Shown piece by piece: positions 43,095 through 55,608 of a stretch of DNA of 64,000 nucleotides. This DNA is from Pseudoneurospora amorphoporcata (Eukaryota; Ascomycota; Sordariomycetes; Sordariales; Sordariaceae). The translations under genes and the position numbers were made by a program. The notes beneath the pieces are model-generated. The model saw only the letters and a list, made by a program, of their open reading frames with translations, was not told where the DNA came from and searched no databases. Each line of letters opens with the position of its first letter. The first letter of the stretch is position 1. The stretch lies in assembly GCA_033297205.1 (NCBI GenBank), contig MU859203.1, positions 31,249 to 95,248 on the forward strand, written 5' to 3'.

Positions 43095-46000
43095 TGTCCG
43101 CGACTGCTGAGAAGCAGCAGCAGTACCAGGGGCGGGCTGAGGCTGGCGATCCCCTGGCTGGATAGTCCTCAACTGGCCATGACTCCAGGGAACTTCTTCA
43201 GCCCAAAGCTGGTAGTCATGACCATAGCGAAGACTGCTCTCGCTAGGAAGGTCGTCTTGGTTGCTGAGGCTGCTGTAGAGTTTGATTCCCGGCGTTTTGT
43301 AGATATCGCGGTACCCAAACGGCTGGGCCAAGATATCACCAAGCACTGCCAACATGTTAGCAAACGGATCACAAAAAATCACCGTCAAGAGGTACTACTC
43401 ACCATCAAGCTGATCACCATAAACCTGCACCACCAGCTCCGGCCACACAATCATATCCCGAATCCTATTCCACTCCACTTCCGTCGTGGTAGGCAACACG
43501 ACCAACATCGGGGCTCCATCAAGCCCATTCTGCGTCAGCCTCACCCTTGAGCTCTCAATGTCATAATCGACCGAGAACCTTCCGGGCAACCACAACTCGG
43601 CAACCAGATCCCGGAAATCATCAAGACTGGTCTCTCTGGGGTTCCACTCCAGCACCTGCTCATGATCCTCATCACATACCAGCGCATATTCCCGATACAC
43701 CGGCTGCAGCGTGATAAACTGCGGGAACATATCCAATCCGTTCTTGGCCGGTTTGACGCCCGGCTTCTCCTTGAGCCAGTTATACCACTGCTCCAGCAGC
43801 TCAGCGACGATTTGCACGGCAGGCTTGTCCAGCTTGCCGTTGGAGTCAACGGGGATGACCACATTCGACGGTCCCTTCGTGTCGGCGAAGAACGGCTCGC
43901 CGGGCAGGTGGACTTCGATGAAGTCGAGGTCTTGCAGCTGTTCGAGGCCAAGACCGGTCTCGAGCATGTTGCGGATCTTGGCGTGGACGAGTTTGGGATC
44001 CTTGAACTCGGAGTGCAGGATTGCGACGTCCTTGCTGTATTCGTACGACACGCCGGGCACGTACATGTGCCACCGGTCAATGTTGCCGCTGGGCGACTCG
44101 AAAGTATACGCCGTCAGCACGATCGGCCCGCCCCTTGATTCCTTGTAGGCTTGCAGGATACGGGTCCATTGGTCCAAGTTAAAGGTCAACCCGCCGTAGG
44201 TGCCCGAGTCAGTGTCGTAGCTGATGTAGGCGTCGGGGATGTAAGGCTGACCGGGACGGTTGGGAATGCGGCCGGCGCACAGGACGCGACAGGCTTGTGC
44301 CATCCAGGGAGCGAATTGGTTGGTGTGTACATCCGCCGTCGTAGGATCTCCAGAGATGGGCATGCGGAGGTAGGCGACGTCCGGACGGTTCATCTCCGGC
44401 ATGCCGTCCCACTCGAGCACCAGTTTGGCGACGTTGTGAATGTCGGTCGGCTCCCACTCGTAGGGCACAGGATCTTCGGGACCGGCGACGAAGAGCACCT
44501 TTTGGTGAGCCACGGGCGATCCGTTGGTGTCATTGCCCAGCGATCCAAGGTGTCCGATGACCCAGTTCCAAGCGAGGTGGTCGTTGCTGTAGTCACCGGG
44601 CCCCTTGCATGCGACATCAAGAGTGTTCCTGTTGTTTCGCTGGAAGGCTTCCTTTTGGGCTCGGGTCTTGTACTCCTTGTTTCTGTCAAACAGATAGAGT
44701 CTGTAAGAGGCACCGGCTCGGACGCCGAAGCCCAAAAGACGATCGACGGCGTCAACAAACGTGTTGAGCATGTCGATACGGAACCAGACGATGCCCTGGT
44801 AACCGTAGAGAGGGATCCACAGGTTCTCGACGCCGCCTCTCTCGCCTTCCAGTCGGCTTTTGAGGCCTTCCTTGTGGTTGTCTGTCTGCGCGAAAGCGTG
44901 GAAGGCCTCGGTGGTAAGGCGCCACTTGCCGTTGTCGATGTCTTTGAAGACTTCACCGAGGTCCTTGAGAGGGCCTCCGCCGCGGAGAGAGACGAGGGCG
45001 TTCTCTGGGGATGGGATAAGCTCCATGGGTTCATGAACATCCATCGAGTGCTCTTCTCCCTCGTCAACGACGTCCTCTTCCTCCTCATCATCAAAGTCTC
45101 CGCCGCCACGCAGCCCAAAGTCGGAGTCCAACCTGTCCGGAAAGTTTGCGCGCAACGCATCAGCGTTGATGTAGTCCTTTTCCGGATCAAGCTCCCTCAA
45201 CGTCTGAGGGAACTTGGGCAGGGCGTTGTAAGTCTCCAAGACCGGATCCGGTTCTATGTTAATGAATTGTTAGCATCCAATCTCCGTCCCACTTCTTGTC
45301 CGCCTTCACCGATAGGAGTAGTAACTCACCTCTAATAGCATCCTTCTCAAAGACCCTCTTCGTATAACAATTCAAAAACTTGATCGGATCCTCTCTCGGT
45401 CTCCTGATCACATTCCCCATATCATCCTCCACCTCATCAAAGCCCGGCCCACCGTAACCACCCCTTTCCCTCACTTTCATGGTCTGCTGCCTCTTCTCCC
45501 ACCACCTCTTCGTCTCGCTCTGTTCCCACCCCATCGGCGCAACAGGTAATCCAAAGTACAAACAAGTCAGCTTAAACGCTAGATCGGCTTCCTTTGCCCA
45601 ACCTTGGTTGTCTGCCTTTACTCTCTTCTTGTCCCCTTTGCTGCCTTTGGCTACTTCTTTCCTCCAACCTGGAACCTCCCCCCTGACCAACCGCTGATAA
45701 ACGTCGCTATTTCTTCCCTGCAACTGCGCAAGAGCGGGATTCCGCTCCCAATCAGCCGGCTGCAACAGGTCCCTATCGTCGGGACTGAAGCGGCTCTGGA
45801 GCAGCTCGTTGAGGGTAGAGGTGGGCGAGTCCAGGTGGGTGCGGAAGGAGTAGAGAATAGTTTGGAAGGCGTCCGAGGCAGGAGTCACGGTGGGGTCAAC
45901 TCGCCGGATGGAGGCGAGACGGAGTTGATCGTCGTGTTCTTCTTGGGCTCTGCGCTGGGCGAGGGCTGCTTGGCGTTGGTTACGCTTTTGGATGGCGAGT

Positions 46001-46299
46001 TCTGAAGGGGAGAGTGTGACGGGAGGGGGTTTTTGAAGGTTGAAGGAGGTGAGGTTGGAAGGGTCGGTACCGAAGAGGCGAGAAGCGAACCTGGCGCCCA
46101 CGGGAGGAGCAGAGGCGGAGGAGTCGATGGCGTTTTGGATGGAGGTCTTGGACTTGTCGAGACTGCCTGTTGAGCTGGCTCTGGGCTTGGTGACGCGGTT
46201 GATGGGTTTGTTGGCTTTCTTGGGGCTCTTACTGCTGCTGCCTTTCTTCTTCTGGTTCTGGTTGTTGCGGCGGCCAAAGAAGTTGATTCCCCAAGGCAT
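39262..46299 (-). CDS. Unrecognised 2240-residue multi-cysteine protein
   Basis: Six exons (46299-45330, 45253-43403, 43345-41545, 41467-41364, 41319-41095, 41033-39262) join in phase to 2240 residues. Residues 1-323 start with a Lys-rich segment and contain an unknown globular part (KLTCLYFGLPVAPMGW). Residues 324-940 form another large globular region (NLWIPLYGYQGIVWFRID, LIVRHI follows later) after an Asp/Glu tract. About 1148-1386 hold at least six Cys/His pairs such as CNFCGD, CCRCGR, CTVCGE, CGQCGL and CPWCGL, several followed by H-x(4)-H, so it probably binds several zincs. A poly-Ala run near 1026 comes from a CAG/CTG repeat. Two related motifs, GGKRKRAPFTSDDPTYKP and GGKKKLAPFQSEDPSYKP, sit in exons 4 and 5 and tie the ends together. 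The C-terminus has Ala/Lys, acidic and coiled-coil stretches. A nuclear chromatin role is a guess. Two genes split at the Met in exon 5 is the alternative. Confidence 0.75.
43072..43094. repeat. CTG/CAG trinucleotide repeat
   Basis: A (CTG)n run on the plus strand is read as poly-Ala (GCA codons) in the large multi-cysteine protein. Such runs vary in length between strains. Confidence 0.9.
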
Positions 46300-47460
46300 G
46301 ATCCCGCACTTGTTTGGGTTCGGACTAGGGTCTTCTACAGGTCTTGTAGATGAGCCTAGCCTAAACACATATGAATTTTGATGATGATTTGTTTATTGTT
46401 GTTGCTGTTGTCGATCAATGATGAGCGTTGTTGTTCATGAACGACTGCATAGTTTGTGTGTATGAATGAAGGAGGAAGACAAGAAGAGAGGGAGAGAGAG
46501 AGAGAAAAAGAAGGGGGGATTATTCGAAAGAAGAGAAGGAACAATTGAGGGGGGAATCGATGACCGCAGGGAGTAAACAAGGCCATTTCAAGGCATCATC
46601 ACATCAGACAAAGAGAACTCCTGTTGTTCGTCCTCTTCCTTTGGGCTTTGGCCGCCCTCGAACACAGACAGGGAGAGTCGAGTCGCTGCATGCGAACATT
46701 GTGAACTTGGGGACAAAGAAAACAGCTCGGCAGCTCGAACCAAGCATTGACGGGCCAGTGTGTTTTGTTTGCTCCGCATTGGGTAACTGGCCCTTGACTG
46801 ATGCGTCGGTAGGGTAAGGAGAACAAAGCCACCATTGTGTGAAGCTCTTGTTGCGACGGGAACGTCGTCGTCCTTGAGCCACTGTAGTAGACTGTGCAGA
46901 CTGTGCAGACTGTGTCAGGCAGTGACCGTGTCTGTCTGTCTCTCTTTCAGGCCCTGACCAATGATTGTTGAATTGGCCTCATGATGAAATTCTCGCCAGC
47001 TCTGCCGTGGTGTTGAGAGAAAGAGAGAGATCATGTCGGTCGATTGCACACATGACGGAAGCTGTGAAAAACAACAGGTGGTCTGTGCGCTACCCCTAAC
47101 CCCCTAAGGGTGTGCAAACACACGCATCTCAGCCTTCACACAATCGAAGCAGGTCAAGTAATGAATCGAGTTCCACAAGATTAAACACCAGGCTAAGATA
47201 CCGAAACTACCTTTTCCGCTATTTTAACCTTCTATTTCCTTTTGCTTTGCTTTGCTTGCTTTGCGCTGCATCCTACGTACCTACCCATCTTATGCTCCTC
47301 ATTGATCCCTTGCGCTCATGCCGTTCCTTTCCTGTCTTCCAAATGACTGACCCCAACGGGAGCTCGACTACCTAATTAACAAACGCCGACAACAACGACC
47401 AAGGTAAAAATCAAAAGTCACACCCTCCTACACCCTAGGACTCATCGCGGAATGAGACCT
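46300..47460. other. promoter region of the large gene
   Basis: 1.16 kb between the 5' end of the large multi-cysteine gene and the 3' end of SPT5. A purine-rich (GA)n tract lies at 46484-46516, TACGTACCTACCC near 47273, and a TTTGC(TTTGC)n stretch near 47240-47260. An 87-codon hydrophobic frame at 47112-47375 is not supported. Confidence 0.45.
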
Positions 47461-50400
47461 CTAATCATCATCCGCATACCCCGGTCCTCCCGGTGTCTCT
47501 GCCACCCCTCCATAAGCTGCTGGTGTCGGCGCGCTATAATACGCCGCCGGCGTGGGGGCACCCAACGCACCTGGTGTGGGCGCACTCACTGCATCACCAC
47601 TTCCCCAGCCACCCTGCCACGCGCCAGGAGTAGGCGCACTGACAGCCGCCGGTGTCGGAGCCGAGTACGGACCGGGCGTTGGAGCGCTTAGGCCGCCACC
47701 GGGCGTGGGCGCATCGTAAGCTGAGGATGAGTTGCCGCCGCCCGAAGCCCCGGGAGTGTAGCCCCAGGCATCACCGCTAGCGCCAGGTGTGGGAGCAGAG
47801 GCGCCGTAGCCCGGTGTCTTGGAGCCCCAGCTGTCGGACCCGGCGGACCAGGCGGGCGTCTTGGAGCCATGGCCGAAGCCGTCGGGGGCGGGGGTGCGAG
47901 AACCCGAGTGCCACGCCGGAGTGCGGGATCCGATACCACCGTAGGCGGTAGCCCCACCGTAAGGGGTACGGCTGCCGTCGTAGGCATTGACGGTACGGGA
48001 CCCGTCGTTCCAGGCCGGTGTGCGCGAACCACCGGCGTCGCGGTTCCAGGCGGGGGTGCGGGCTGTGGCTAATGGCAGTGTTAGCTTTACCAGAACAGTG
48101 ACAATAACAAGGCCAAAGACAACTTACATCTAGAAGAGCCCCAAGCCGGAGTACGATCCGATCCGCCGGAAGCCATAGGGGTCCTGCTTCCGAACTCGCC
48201 GCCGCCGCGACCACCACCACCACCACCAAAGCCACCACGGCTGCCACCGCGCTGGTTGATGTCAATGGTCTTGCCAGTGATCTTGTCCTTGAAGCTCAGG
48301 TCAGCCTTGGGAATGGTAATGATCTTTCCCTTGGAATGCAGCTCCACACGCGCGTGAGTGTCTGTTGTGTCTTTGACAATTCCGAGCAAGCCCTTGTGAC
48401 CACCGCGTCTAATGACCACGGTTTGATTAATGGCCCGATCAGGTCCAAAAGTCCGCGGAGCTGCCATTTGCTTGCCGTTCGCAGCGGGGTTGCGCTTTAG
48501 GGCTGGGTTCATAGCGCTAAGATCTGGGCCCGCAGTCGCAGTGTTACGACCACCCTTGGCCGCGACCGTGGTGACGCTGTTGGCCCGAGTCACAAAAACA
48601 CCCGCGTTCTCGTTGGTGGTCGTGGTGTGAAGGAAGATATAGGAGCGGTGAATGTGAATGATCTTGCCCTGGCGTTGCTGGCCACCATACTCGCGGACGA
48701 CGTCGTCCAGCCTGATTTCGGACCCGTTGCGATCAGCAGCGACAGCGAACTTCCTCTTGGGGAGCTTGTTGGTGATCTGTGACGGCTGGACCTGCTTGGT
48801 ATCACCGTTCTGGTCTAGGACCACGACTGACTCGCGATCGACCTTAACGATACAGCCGACAGTAGTGGCATCCAGCTGCACAAGATCCAACAGCGAGTAC
48901 TGTCCGAGAGAGCCCTGACCACCAATATCGGATGCCTCGCGCAGGTCTTTGCTGAACACGGTGATCTCCGTATTGGTCTGATCTGTGAGGAGAGTAACGC
49001 GGTCGTCCACGATCTTGACAACCATACCAACTTCGTCGCGGAACCGACTACCACCGATGACCTTGACGTGGTCACCAATCCTGAACCTCTTGCGCAGACC
49101 CTTGTTGGGGACGTCAATGGTCCGGCCAGCAAGATCACCCTCGGTAACCTGCAATGTGACAATGTCGCCTTGGACATTGGTGGCCTTGCCGATAACACCC
49201 TGCTGCTCGCCCTCATATACCTCGATGATGTCACCAGGGACATACGCGACACTCTTGGCGCTATCCTTGAGAGTAGCAGCAAGGGCCTTGAGATCGAGGT
49301 TTTCTGTACCGTCCTCGGCTCCACTGGCGAACTTGGTGACTTCCTCCAACGAAGGATTGACATTCTTGACCTCGAGTTGCTGGATCTTGATGTCCTTCAC
49401 CTGGAAACCGTTCTCGAAATCATCGCCGTTGTAGTTCCAGCTGTTGGTCTGGGGGTTACCCTGGAGGTAACGGGGGTGTCTCTTGCGCGCCTCGGCCTCG
49501 CTGAACAGGCGCTGGGGAGGACGAGGGCCGGGTACGCCAGGGCGCTTGCGCTTGCCATCCGCCTGGAAAACGGGATCATCCCTGACACCATAGTCCAGTC
49601 TGGGAATGAAACGAACTCTGGCCTCGAGGCCGTTTTCTGTAACGTCGATAACCTGAGCAAGATCACCGGCGTGCTTGGCCGGCTTCTTCAGACGAACCCA
49701 GGCACCGGGCTCCAAGTTGGGTGTCTTGATGACACGCAGGAGGTCGGGCATGTCCTTGATCTCGACGAGGTGCATGTTGCTCCTGGGATAAACGTTGAGA
49801 ATGCCATCGAGCGCAACGAGAATATCGTTCTGTCTTTGAGCCTCAACGTAGATGTATCCCTTCATGACCGAGTTGACACCACCCCGCTCGAAAGCAGCCG
49901 TAATGGGGACCTCGTTCTTGGTGCCCATTCGCTCTTCAATGCGACGCATAATCGAGAAGATAACCTCACGCTCCTTTCCTTCTTTACACCTGACAGCCCA
50001 GATGCTGGGGTCCTCGACACTGGGGAGAAGCAAGCGACGGGGCACGATGGCCATGTCTCCGTAACCTCTAGCCGGGGCGCGCTTGCCGTAGCGCTCGCGC
50101 AGGATCTCTGCCTGTTTCTCAGCGTCGAGGCTGGCCTCCATCTCTCGGCGGCGGTCGAGCTCGCGGTGTCTTCTATCATCGTTGAGGCGGCCGCTGTCGG
50201 CAATATCGTCAGGGTGGGCATTGTCGATGAAGTCCTCAATCTCTTCACCGTCGCCAACTTCGTCTTCTCCCTCGTCCTCGTCGTCGACTTCGGCTTCGAT
50301 ATCGAAGAAGGCAGCTCTACGGTCCTTGTTGCGACGCTTGCGACGGTTTCCCTGCAGACAAAAGACAGCAGGTTAGCTGGGGCACAGATGTGACGGCACA

Positions 50401-50886
50401 AGTAGGTTGGCGGGGCATGTGTGCAGCGGGAGTCGCTTTTTTTTGTTTTTTTTTTGGCAAGTAAATGGGATGGTGCTGCAAAGTCGAGTCGGTGGGGACG
50501 GTGACGTGATGCGAACTTACACCATGAACATCATCCTCGTCCTCCTCATCTTCTTCCTCCTCCTCCTCCTCCTCCTCTTCCTCATCTATCTCCTCGTTCT
50601 CTTCTTCATCTTGCTCTTCGTCCTCGTCATCGTGGTGATCTCGACGCGATCGCTTGGCCGGGCGCGCGTCTTCCTCTTCGTCGTGCTCCTCCTCCTCCTC
50701 CTCCTCTTCGTCCGGCACCGGGCTACTAGCCTGCCTCACGGTCTTACCAGCGGGGCGGTGGTTGTGATTGTGCTCTTCGTCCTTGTCGTTGTTCTCATCG
50801 TCCGACATGTCGGCGGGGGCAGGGTTGAAATTGTCATCGTCGGACTCATCGCCATCGCCGGCAAACTGCCAGCTGTTTGACGCCAT
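47461..50886 (-). CDS. SPT5: Transcription elongation factor SPT5
   Basis: Large subunit of DSIF (Spt4-Spt5), which clamps RNA polymerase II during elongation and couples it to capping and processing. Exons 50886-50521, 50351-48128 and 48062-47461 give 1063 residues. The first 200 residues are extremely acidic. The NGN domain follows at about 225-320 (SIWAVRCKEGKEREVIFSIM). Several KOW domains come next (GAWVRLKKPAKHAGDLAQVI; PGDIIEVYEGEQQGVIGKA; GDHVKVIGGSRFRDEVGMVV; GGHKGLLGIVKDTTDTHARV). A Gly/Arg-rich linker leads to a C-terminal repeat region of two kinds: (G)SRTPAW and SAPTPGA units. These Thr-Pro repeats are the expected targets of the Bur1/CDK9 kinase. The first intron (169 nt) is the longest one identified in the window. 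Confidence 0.96.
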
Positions 50887-51693
50887 TCTGAATAATTACT
50901 AAAAGGAGGGCGGCGAGCGACTGGGGTTTCGTCGCACAGGCGTACTACCGGCGGTCGCGCGTTGCGTCGTTAGGTTGCTGTCTAGGATGGGCGGGAGTTG
51001 CAAGGAGAGAAAAAAAGGAGAGATGGCCGTAGGTCGCGAGATGTGGGAATGGGGTCCCTTATAGTTGGGAATGAAAATGGCCGGCCTCGAGTTGATGGAT
51101 GGGAGATGGTCCGGCTTTTGAGGCGTCGACTCGCTGTGTTGCAGACTTGCAGCAGCAAGTCGTGAGGCGGAAAGAGAGCACGGCCCACGGCGGCTGGACG
51201 GTGGACTTTGGAAGCACGGACGGTCAAGCTCCCAGCGAAGGAGGACAGGGGACCAAGGGCCATTCGCGGGCAAGGTTGGAGAATGCCCCGGGCTCCTCAA
51301 GGTTGATTGGTCCTTCGGCAAGAGGTATGAGCAGGTAAATGTACATTAGCATGCACATACATGGACACGTAACGCATGTATAGGTACTTGAACTTTCCAT
51401 AACATCCTGAAAGGCTGCAACAAAGAAATAGGTACTTAGGGATCTTGCGTTTCTTCACCAACTCTTCGTGTTTCGTGTACCATAAAGAAGGCCATACCAA
51501 CTCAAGTTACGTAATCCACGCTCGTTTGCAATTCCATCTCATGGATGTCAATGATACCAAACGCTCGAGTCCTTGCCAGTTAACCCAAGAGTTCATTATC
51601 CTCCGCCAAACAAGTCAAGCCCTAGCAGAGACGAATACTATCTACATAATACACGTCTCTTCCGGCCGAGGCGCCACCAAAGAAGAAAAATAT
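50887..51693. other. promoter region of SPT5
   Basis: About 800 bp containing the SPT5 5' region and the 3' flank of SWC3. TAGGTACTT motifs occur at 51382 and 51430. No gene is seen. Confidence 0.45.
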
Positions 51694-54306
51694 TCAGCCC
51701 ACCACCTCCTTATCCTTCCTGGTAACCGTCTGGATGAAACTCTGGTACTGTTCATCTTCCGTAGTCTCCAGCATGATTCTAGCATTCCGCCTGGGTGGAA
51801 GCTCCCTAATTTCCGGCTTGGGTATCTGCTTGTGTGTCGCCGTCCACAAGACGCCTCCTGTCCTTGCCGCCTTTGACGCTTTTGGTTCCGCCGCCGCTGC
51901 TTCTTCCGCCCTCGATGGAGCATCCATCATCACGACCTCCTTGTCCTTTTCTTTCTCCTTCTCCTTGCCATTATGTCCCTTCGCTGGCCCGGTCTGGGCC
52001 CCGTCCGGCGCCTTATCATCACTTTCACCCGCACCATTCACTGGAGTCTCAGTGGGTCTGGGCAGCCTCATGGCTAAGAGAACGTATTCGCTTCGTTGCA
52101 TGGTATCCATGATATCGTCCATATACCTCTTGACCTCCTCCTCCGGCGCCACTACTCTCGCCAGATTATCCAGCAAATGCTTTCCACTAGGAGCTGCCGT
52201 AAACAATCTTATTGTCATGGGTTGGTAGTAGTCGAGCTCCGGGTCTGCCATCGGGTATTCGGCCTTGCTTCCTCTCCTAATGATCAGGAATGAGGCCACT
52301 ACCTGCTGTTGTTTCTGCTGTTGCTGCTGCCCGTGGATAACGCTGGTGCTGGTACTAGGGATATCCTGGTAATCCAGAAGGCTGAACTTGGGAAAGAGGT
52401 ACCGATCGCCGTTTCCTCCCGCAAATTCAAAGACGATGGCCGAGTAATCTGGTTGTTTGGCCGGTGGTGGTGGGCCTTTGGAGCGAAGCGCCTGTTGGGC
52501 AGATGTCTTTTCGGCTTTCTCTCCCTTTTCCTTTGCCGCCTTTTCGGCTTTCTCTGTCTTCTTATCCCCATCAACGTTTGCCTCCGATGCTGTTGCTGCG
52601 CTCTTGGTTTGTTTTGAAGATCCCGCCATCGATGCTGTTGACTGGCGTCGCTGCTGTTGCTTCTTTTTAGTGGTGATATTGGAATGCGCGAGATCTAGTA
52701 TCGCCTTGAGATCCGCGGCATCGGTAGGTTGTGGCTTGTTGTGTGCTATACGCCGGACCATTTCTTTCGTCTTTTCATCGTCCAGGGCTATCTTTACTAG
52801 CGAGACCAGCAGAGCATCGCTGTCGTCGGGTGGCTGTAAAGTCGATGACTTTTGCTTGGGGTTGGATGCTAGAACAATGTCAAGTATTGCGGCTACCTCG
52901 TCCGCAAAGTACTGAACTGTTTTCCCATCAACAAGTAACTTGTCCGCAGCTGGTGGCGCTGGAATGCTGCTTTTCCGCTTGCTCTCTGTTGTGATGGCGT
53001 CGATAATGCCCTGGAATCGCTCAAGCTCGTGTTTAGAGGCCTCTCCCTGGGCCACCCGCTTCATGAGATCTCGGAGTTGAGGGTCTTCACCAGCCCTCTC
53101 GGCTAGCATTAGAATGATTGGATCTGCCCCCGCAGCTGGCTTGGCTGGTGCCGCGCCATTAGCACCGGGTCTTGGCGTGGCGGGAGCTGCTGGAGCTGCT
53201 GGCGCCCCTGTTACTGGCCTTGGAGGGACACCGGATGTTATTGAGGGAGTGGCTGGGGTCGCAGCATTGGGTGGAACAGTGGCTTGGACGGATACTGGTC
53301 GGGCTGGTTGCGCGCCAACAACTGGTGCTGTGGTTGGGGCCCGCGGAGCAGCCTGGGGAGCTGCTAGAGAGGGAGAGGGCGAAAGAAGTGATTCTATACC
53401 TCTAGACGTACCGGCGGGCTTCGCAAGCGTAGGTGGGGCCGGAGCAGCTGGACTGGCAGCAATTTGCGCGGTTGATGGTGGTTTGGTCGTCTGTGTCTCT
53501 GGCGTCGGTTGTACTGCCAGCGTTCCTGGTGTTTGGGGCTTAGCTTCTGCTTGTGGCGTTGTTTGAGAGGTGGCCTTCTCTGCCGTGGTCGGTTTCTTAG
53601 CGTCGGATGCAGCTGGCGTAGGTGTTGATGACTTTGAGGCCCCCAGCGACTTGGGCTTGGGCGTAGGAGGGAGCGGCATGACCCCATTCGGAGGTCCGTA
53701 TTCGAGGATCGGTCGCTTATCGGTTGGGGGTTTTGGCGGAGGAGGGTTGGGGTCCTTGACCGCGAACATGGTCGCCTCGAAGACATGTGGCTCGACCGTG
53801 ATTGTCACCTGGCCTAACTTGACCATGCTGTCCTTGGGAGGATTGTTGGGCTCCTCGATTACAGCACCCCTCTTCTTTATAGGCTTCGTCCAGTACTTTT
53901 CGAATATTTGCTCGCTCATCCATTGGTTGCGCGATCGGACAAACGACTCGTGGAGAACACCGCTGCGAAGTGGTCATGTTATAGTCAGTCAAGACGCATA
54001 AACGGGCAGGGAGTGAAAAACGGTTGCGCACCTTTCTTGCAGGGTTTGGTAGTCTGTGGTCGAAAGGTCCTCTGGTTGCGGTTCCTCGACAGTAGGAAGC
54101 GGCTTTCCTGCGCCGATAGAGGTGGGCAATGTCTGCTTGGGCGGCTCCTCGACAACGGGCTCTGGTTCAGGCCCCTTTTGGGGCGCGGGCGCCGGGGTGG
54201 AAGACTTTGTCGAGGTCGGAGGTGTGTCGGTTTGTCTTCGCTTGGCGGCCTGCTCTGACCTCGCCGCGGCGCGAGGAGGCAGCTTGCGCTTCTTTTCTGT
54301 AGTCAT
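51694..54306 (-). CDS. SWC3: SWR1 chromatin-remodelling complex subunit Swc3
   Basis: Component of the SWR1 complex that exchanges H2A for H2A.Z in nucleosomes. Exons 54306-54032 and 53962-51694 (69-nt intron, AG/C join) give 847 residues. The N-terminus has the conserved fungal Swc3 signature: KRKLPPRAAARSEQAAKRR, GKPLPTVEEPQPEDLS, then SGVLHESFVRSRNQW, IFEKYWTKPIKK, and NNPPKDSMVKLGQVTITVEP. After about residue 200 comes a long Ala/Pro/Thr-rich region, then more ordered segments with LAERAGEDPQLRDLMKRVA and a C-terminal block similar to that seen in other Sordariomycete Swc3 proteins (YLFPKFSLLDYQDIP). Identification rests on the N-terminal signature. It lies next to SPT5 in the same direction, but 0.8 kb apart. 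Confidence 0.88.
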
Positions 54307-55608
54307 GCTTTCACGCACGCGGCCCGAACCGCTACGTTTCTCGTCGTGATCTGGGCGTGAGAGGTGTGCGCTATGCAATCGGCATCGAAAGACAATCGCG
54401 AGTGTCGAGGGGAGGTGGATGGGGGATCTGGTGTCAAAGGCTTGAAATGACGTGTGTGTCTCGGGGTATCAATCGCGAAGGAAAATTGGGATTATGAACA
54501 AAAAGAGATAAATGCCTGATGGGAACTGTCGGTTGGGGAAGAAGAGAAAAGGAGACAACGTGTCTGGTGTGAAGGACAAAAGAATTGGGGGGGGGGGGGG
54601 GGGGGGTGGTCCAAATGAGGGGGAAGACGACGATCGCGGCAGCGTGTGTGGACGTGTGTGTGGTGGTGGTGGACGAGTGGACGTGTTGAGTGAAGAGATG
54701 AGAAGTGGAAGAAATATAATGGGTCGGGGATCATGTCCAACCGAACGTACTACATAGCCAAGGGGAGCACGTATTAGGTAAAGTACTCGCAATCACTAGC
54801 AGTTGCCTGCAAATGGTCCGAATGTCCTTCCGGGCCTTCCTCCAACTAGAACTACTGTAGGTAGGTACATACAAATATAAACGATAGCACCTGTCCGTAG
54901 CAGACATACGGTAATAAAAGGGGAGATCGACATTGTGATTGGTCAAGGTCAAATGAGGCCCGCCCTCCTGCAACTTATGTAATCTTGTCTATGTACCTCT
55001 GCCTTTAGAGATACTCTTACATAGTTCGTCCAGTATCTCGTCGGAGTGGAAGCAGAGTTGGTAACAATGAAGAGCAATTGAAGGCGGGTCAAAGTTGTCA
55101 TATGTCAGTCAGTCAATTTCATCTCGTCATGATATTCGAACAAACGCGTGTTGCGAATGCGCAGCGGGAGGTACCTAAATACGTTTGATAGACGCTGATA
55201 GTGAGCAAGCCCATCACGGAATTGCGGCTGACTGTGCAATGGGTGGGACGGCCATTAAGCCTCAAGCGCCTGGACCCAGTATTATGCTCCTTAGCAATCT
55301 GATAGAGGGATTGGGTGAGAGCTACGTACGGAACCCTAACCTCAGTGATACAGCCTCTAACTGCTCCCAGCCCGAGTCCCGCTTTGCCATCCAACGTCAG
55401 CTCTTCCCTTTGTGGATGGAACCAACATTTCCAACTTTACAACCAACAAACAACAAACTTTCACAAAGGCGGTTTGAACTTTATGTCTCTCGCTCTTTAC
55501 GATGGAAACAAAAGCGACCTGATTCTATGCGTTGAACATATCCACAATTTACACAAACCAATTGTATCTCACAACACTTTCATTTACATGTGAAAAAGTC
55601 AAAGCATC
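54307..55608. other. intergenic region, divergent promoters
   Basis: 1.3 kb with the 5' regions of SWC3 and the ABHD-like gene. It contains a 20-base G run at 54587-54606 and GTAGGTAGGTACATAC near 54857. No gene is supported. Confidence 0.45.
54587..54606 (+). repeat. poly-G tract (20 bases)
   Basis: Uninterrupted run of 20 G about 280 bp upstream of the SWC3 start. It may form a G-quadruplex and is error-prone in sequencing. Confidence 0.9.

Noticed and set aside
41487..43550. 687-codon plus-strand open frame
   Set aside because: Antisense of exon 3 of the large gene; GC-rich codon bias leaves the opposite strand open. It has no recognisable domain.
44151..45335. 394-codon plus-strand open frame
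   Set aside because: Antisense of exon 2 of the large multi-cysteine gene; the minus strand continues in phase across introns, the plus strand does not.
49068..50393. 441-codon plus-strand open frame
   Set aside because: Antisense shadow of the SPT5 NGN/KOW coding region.
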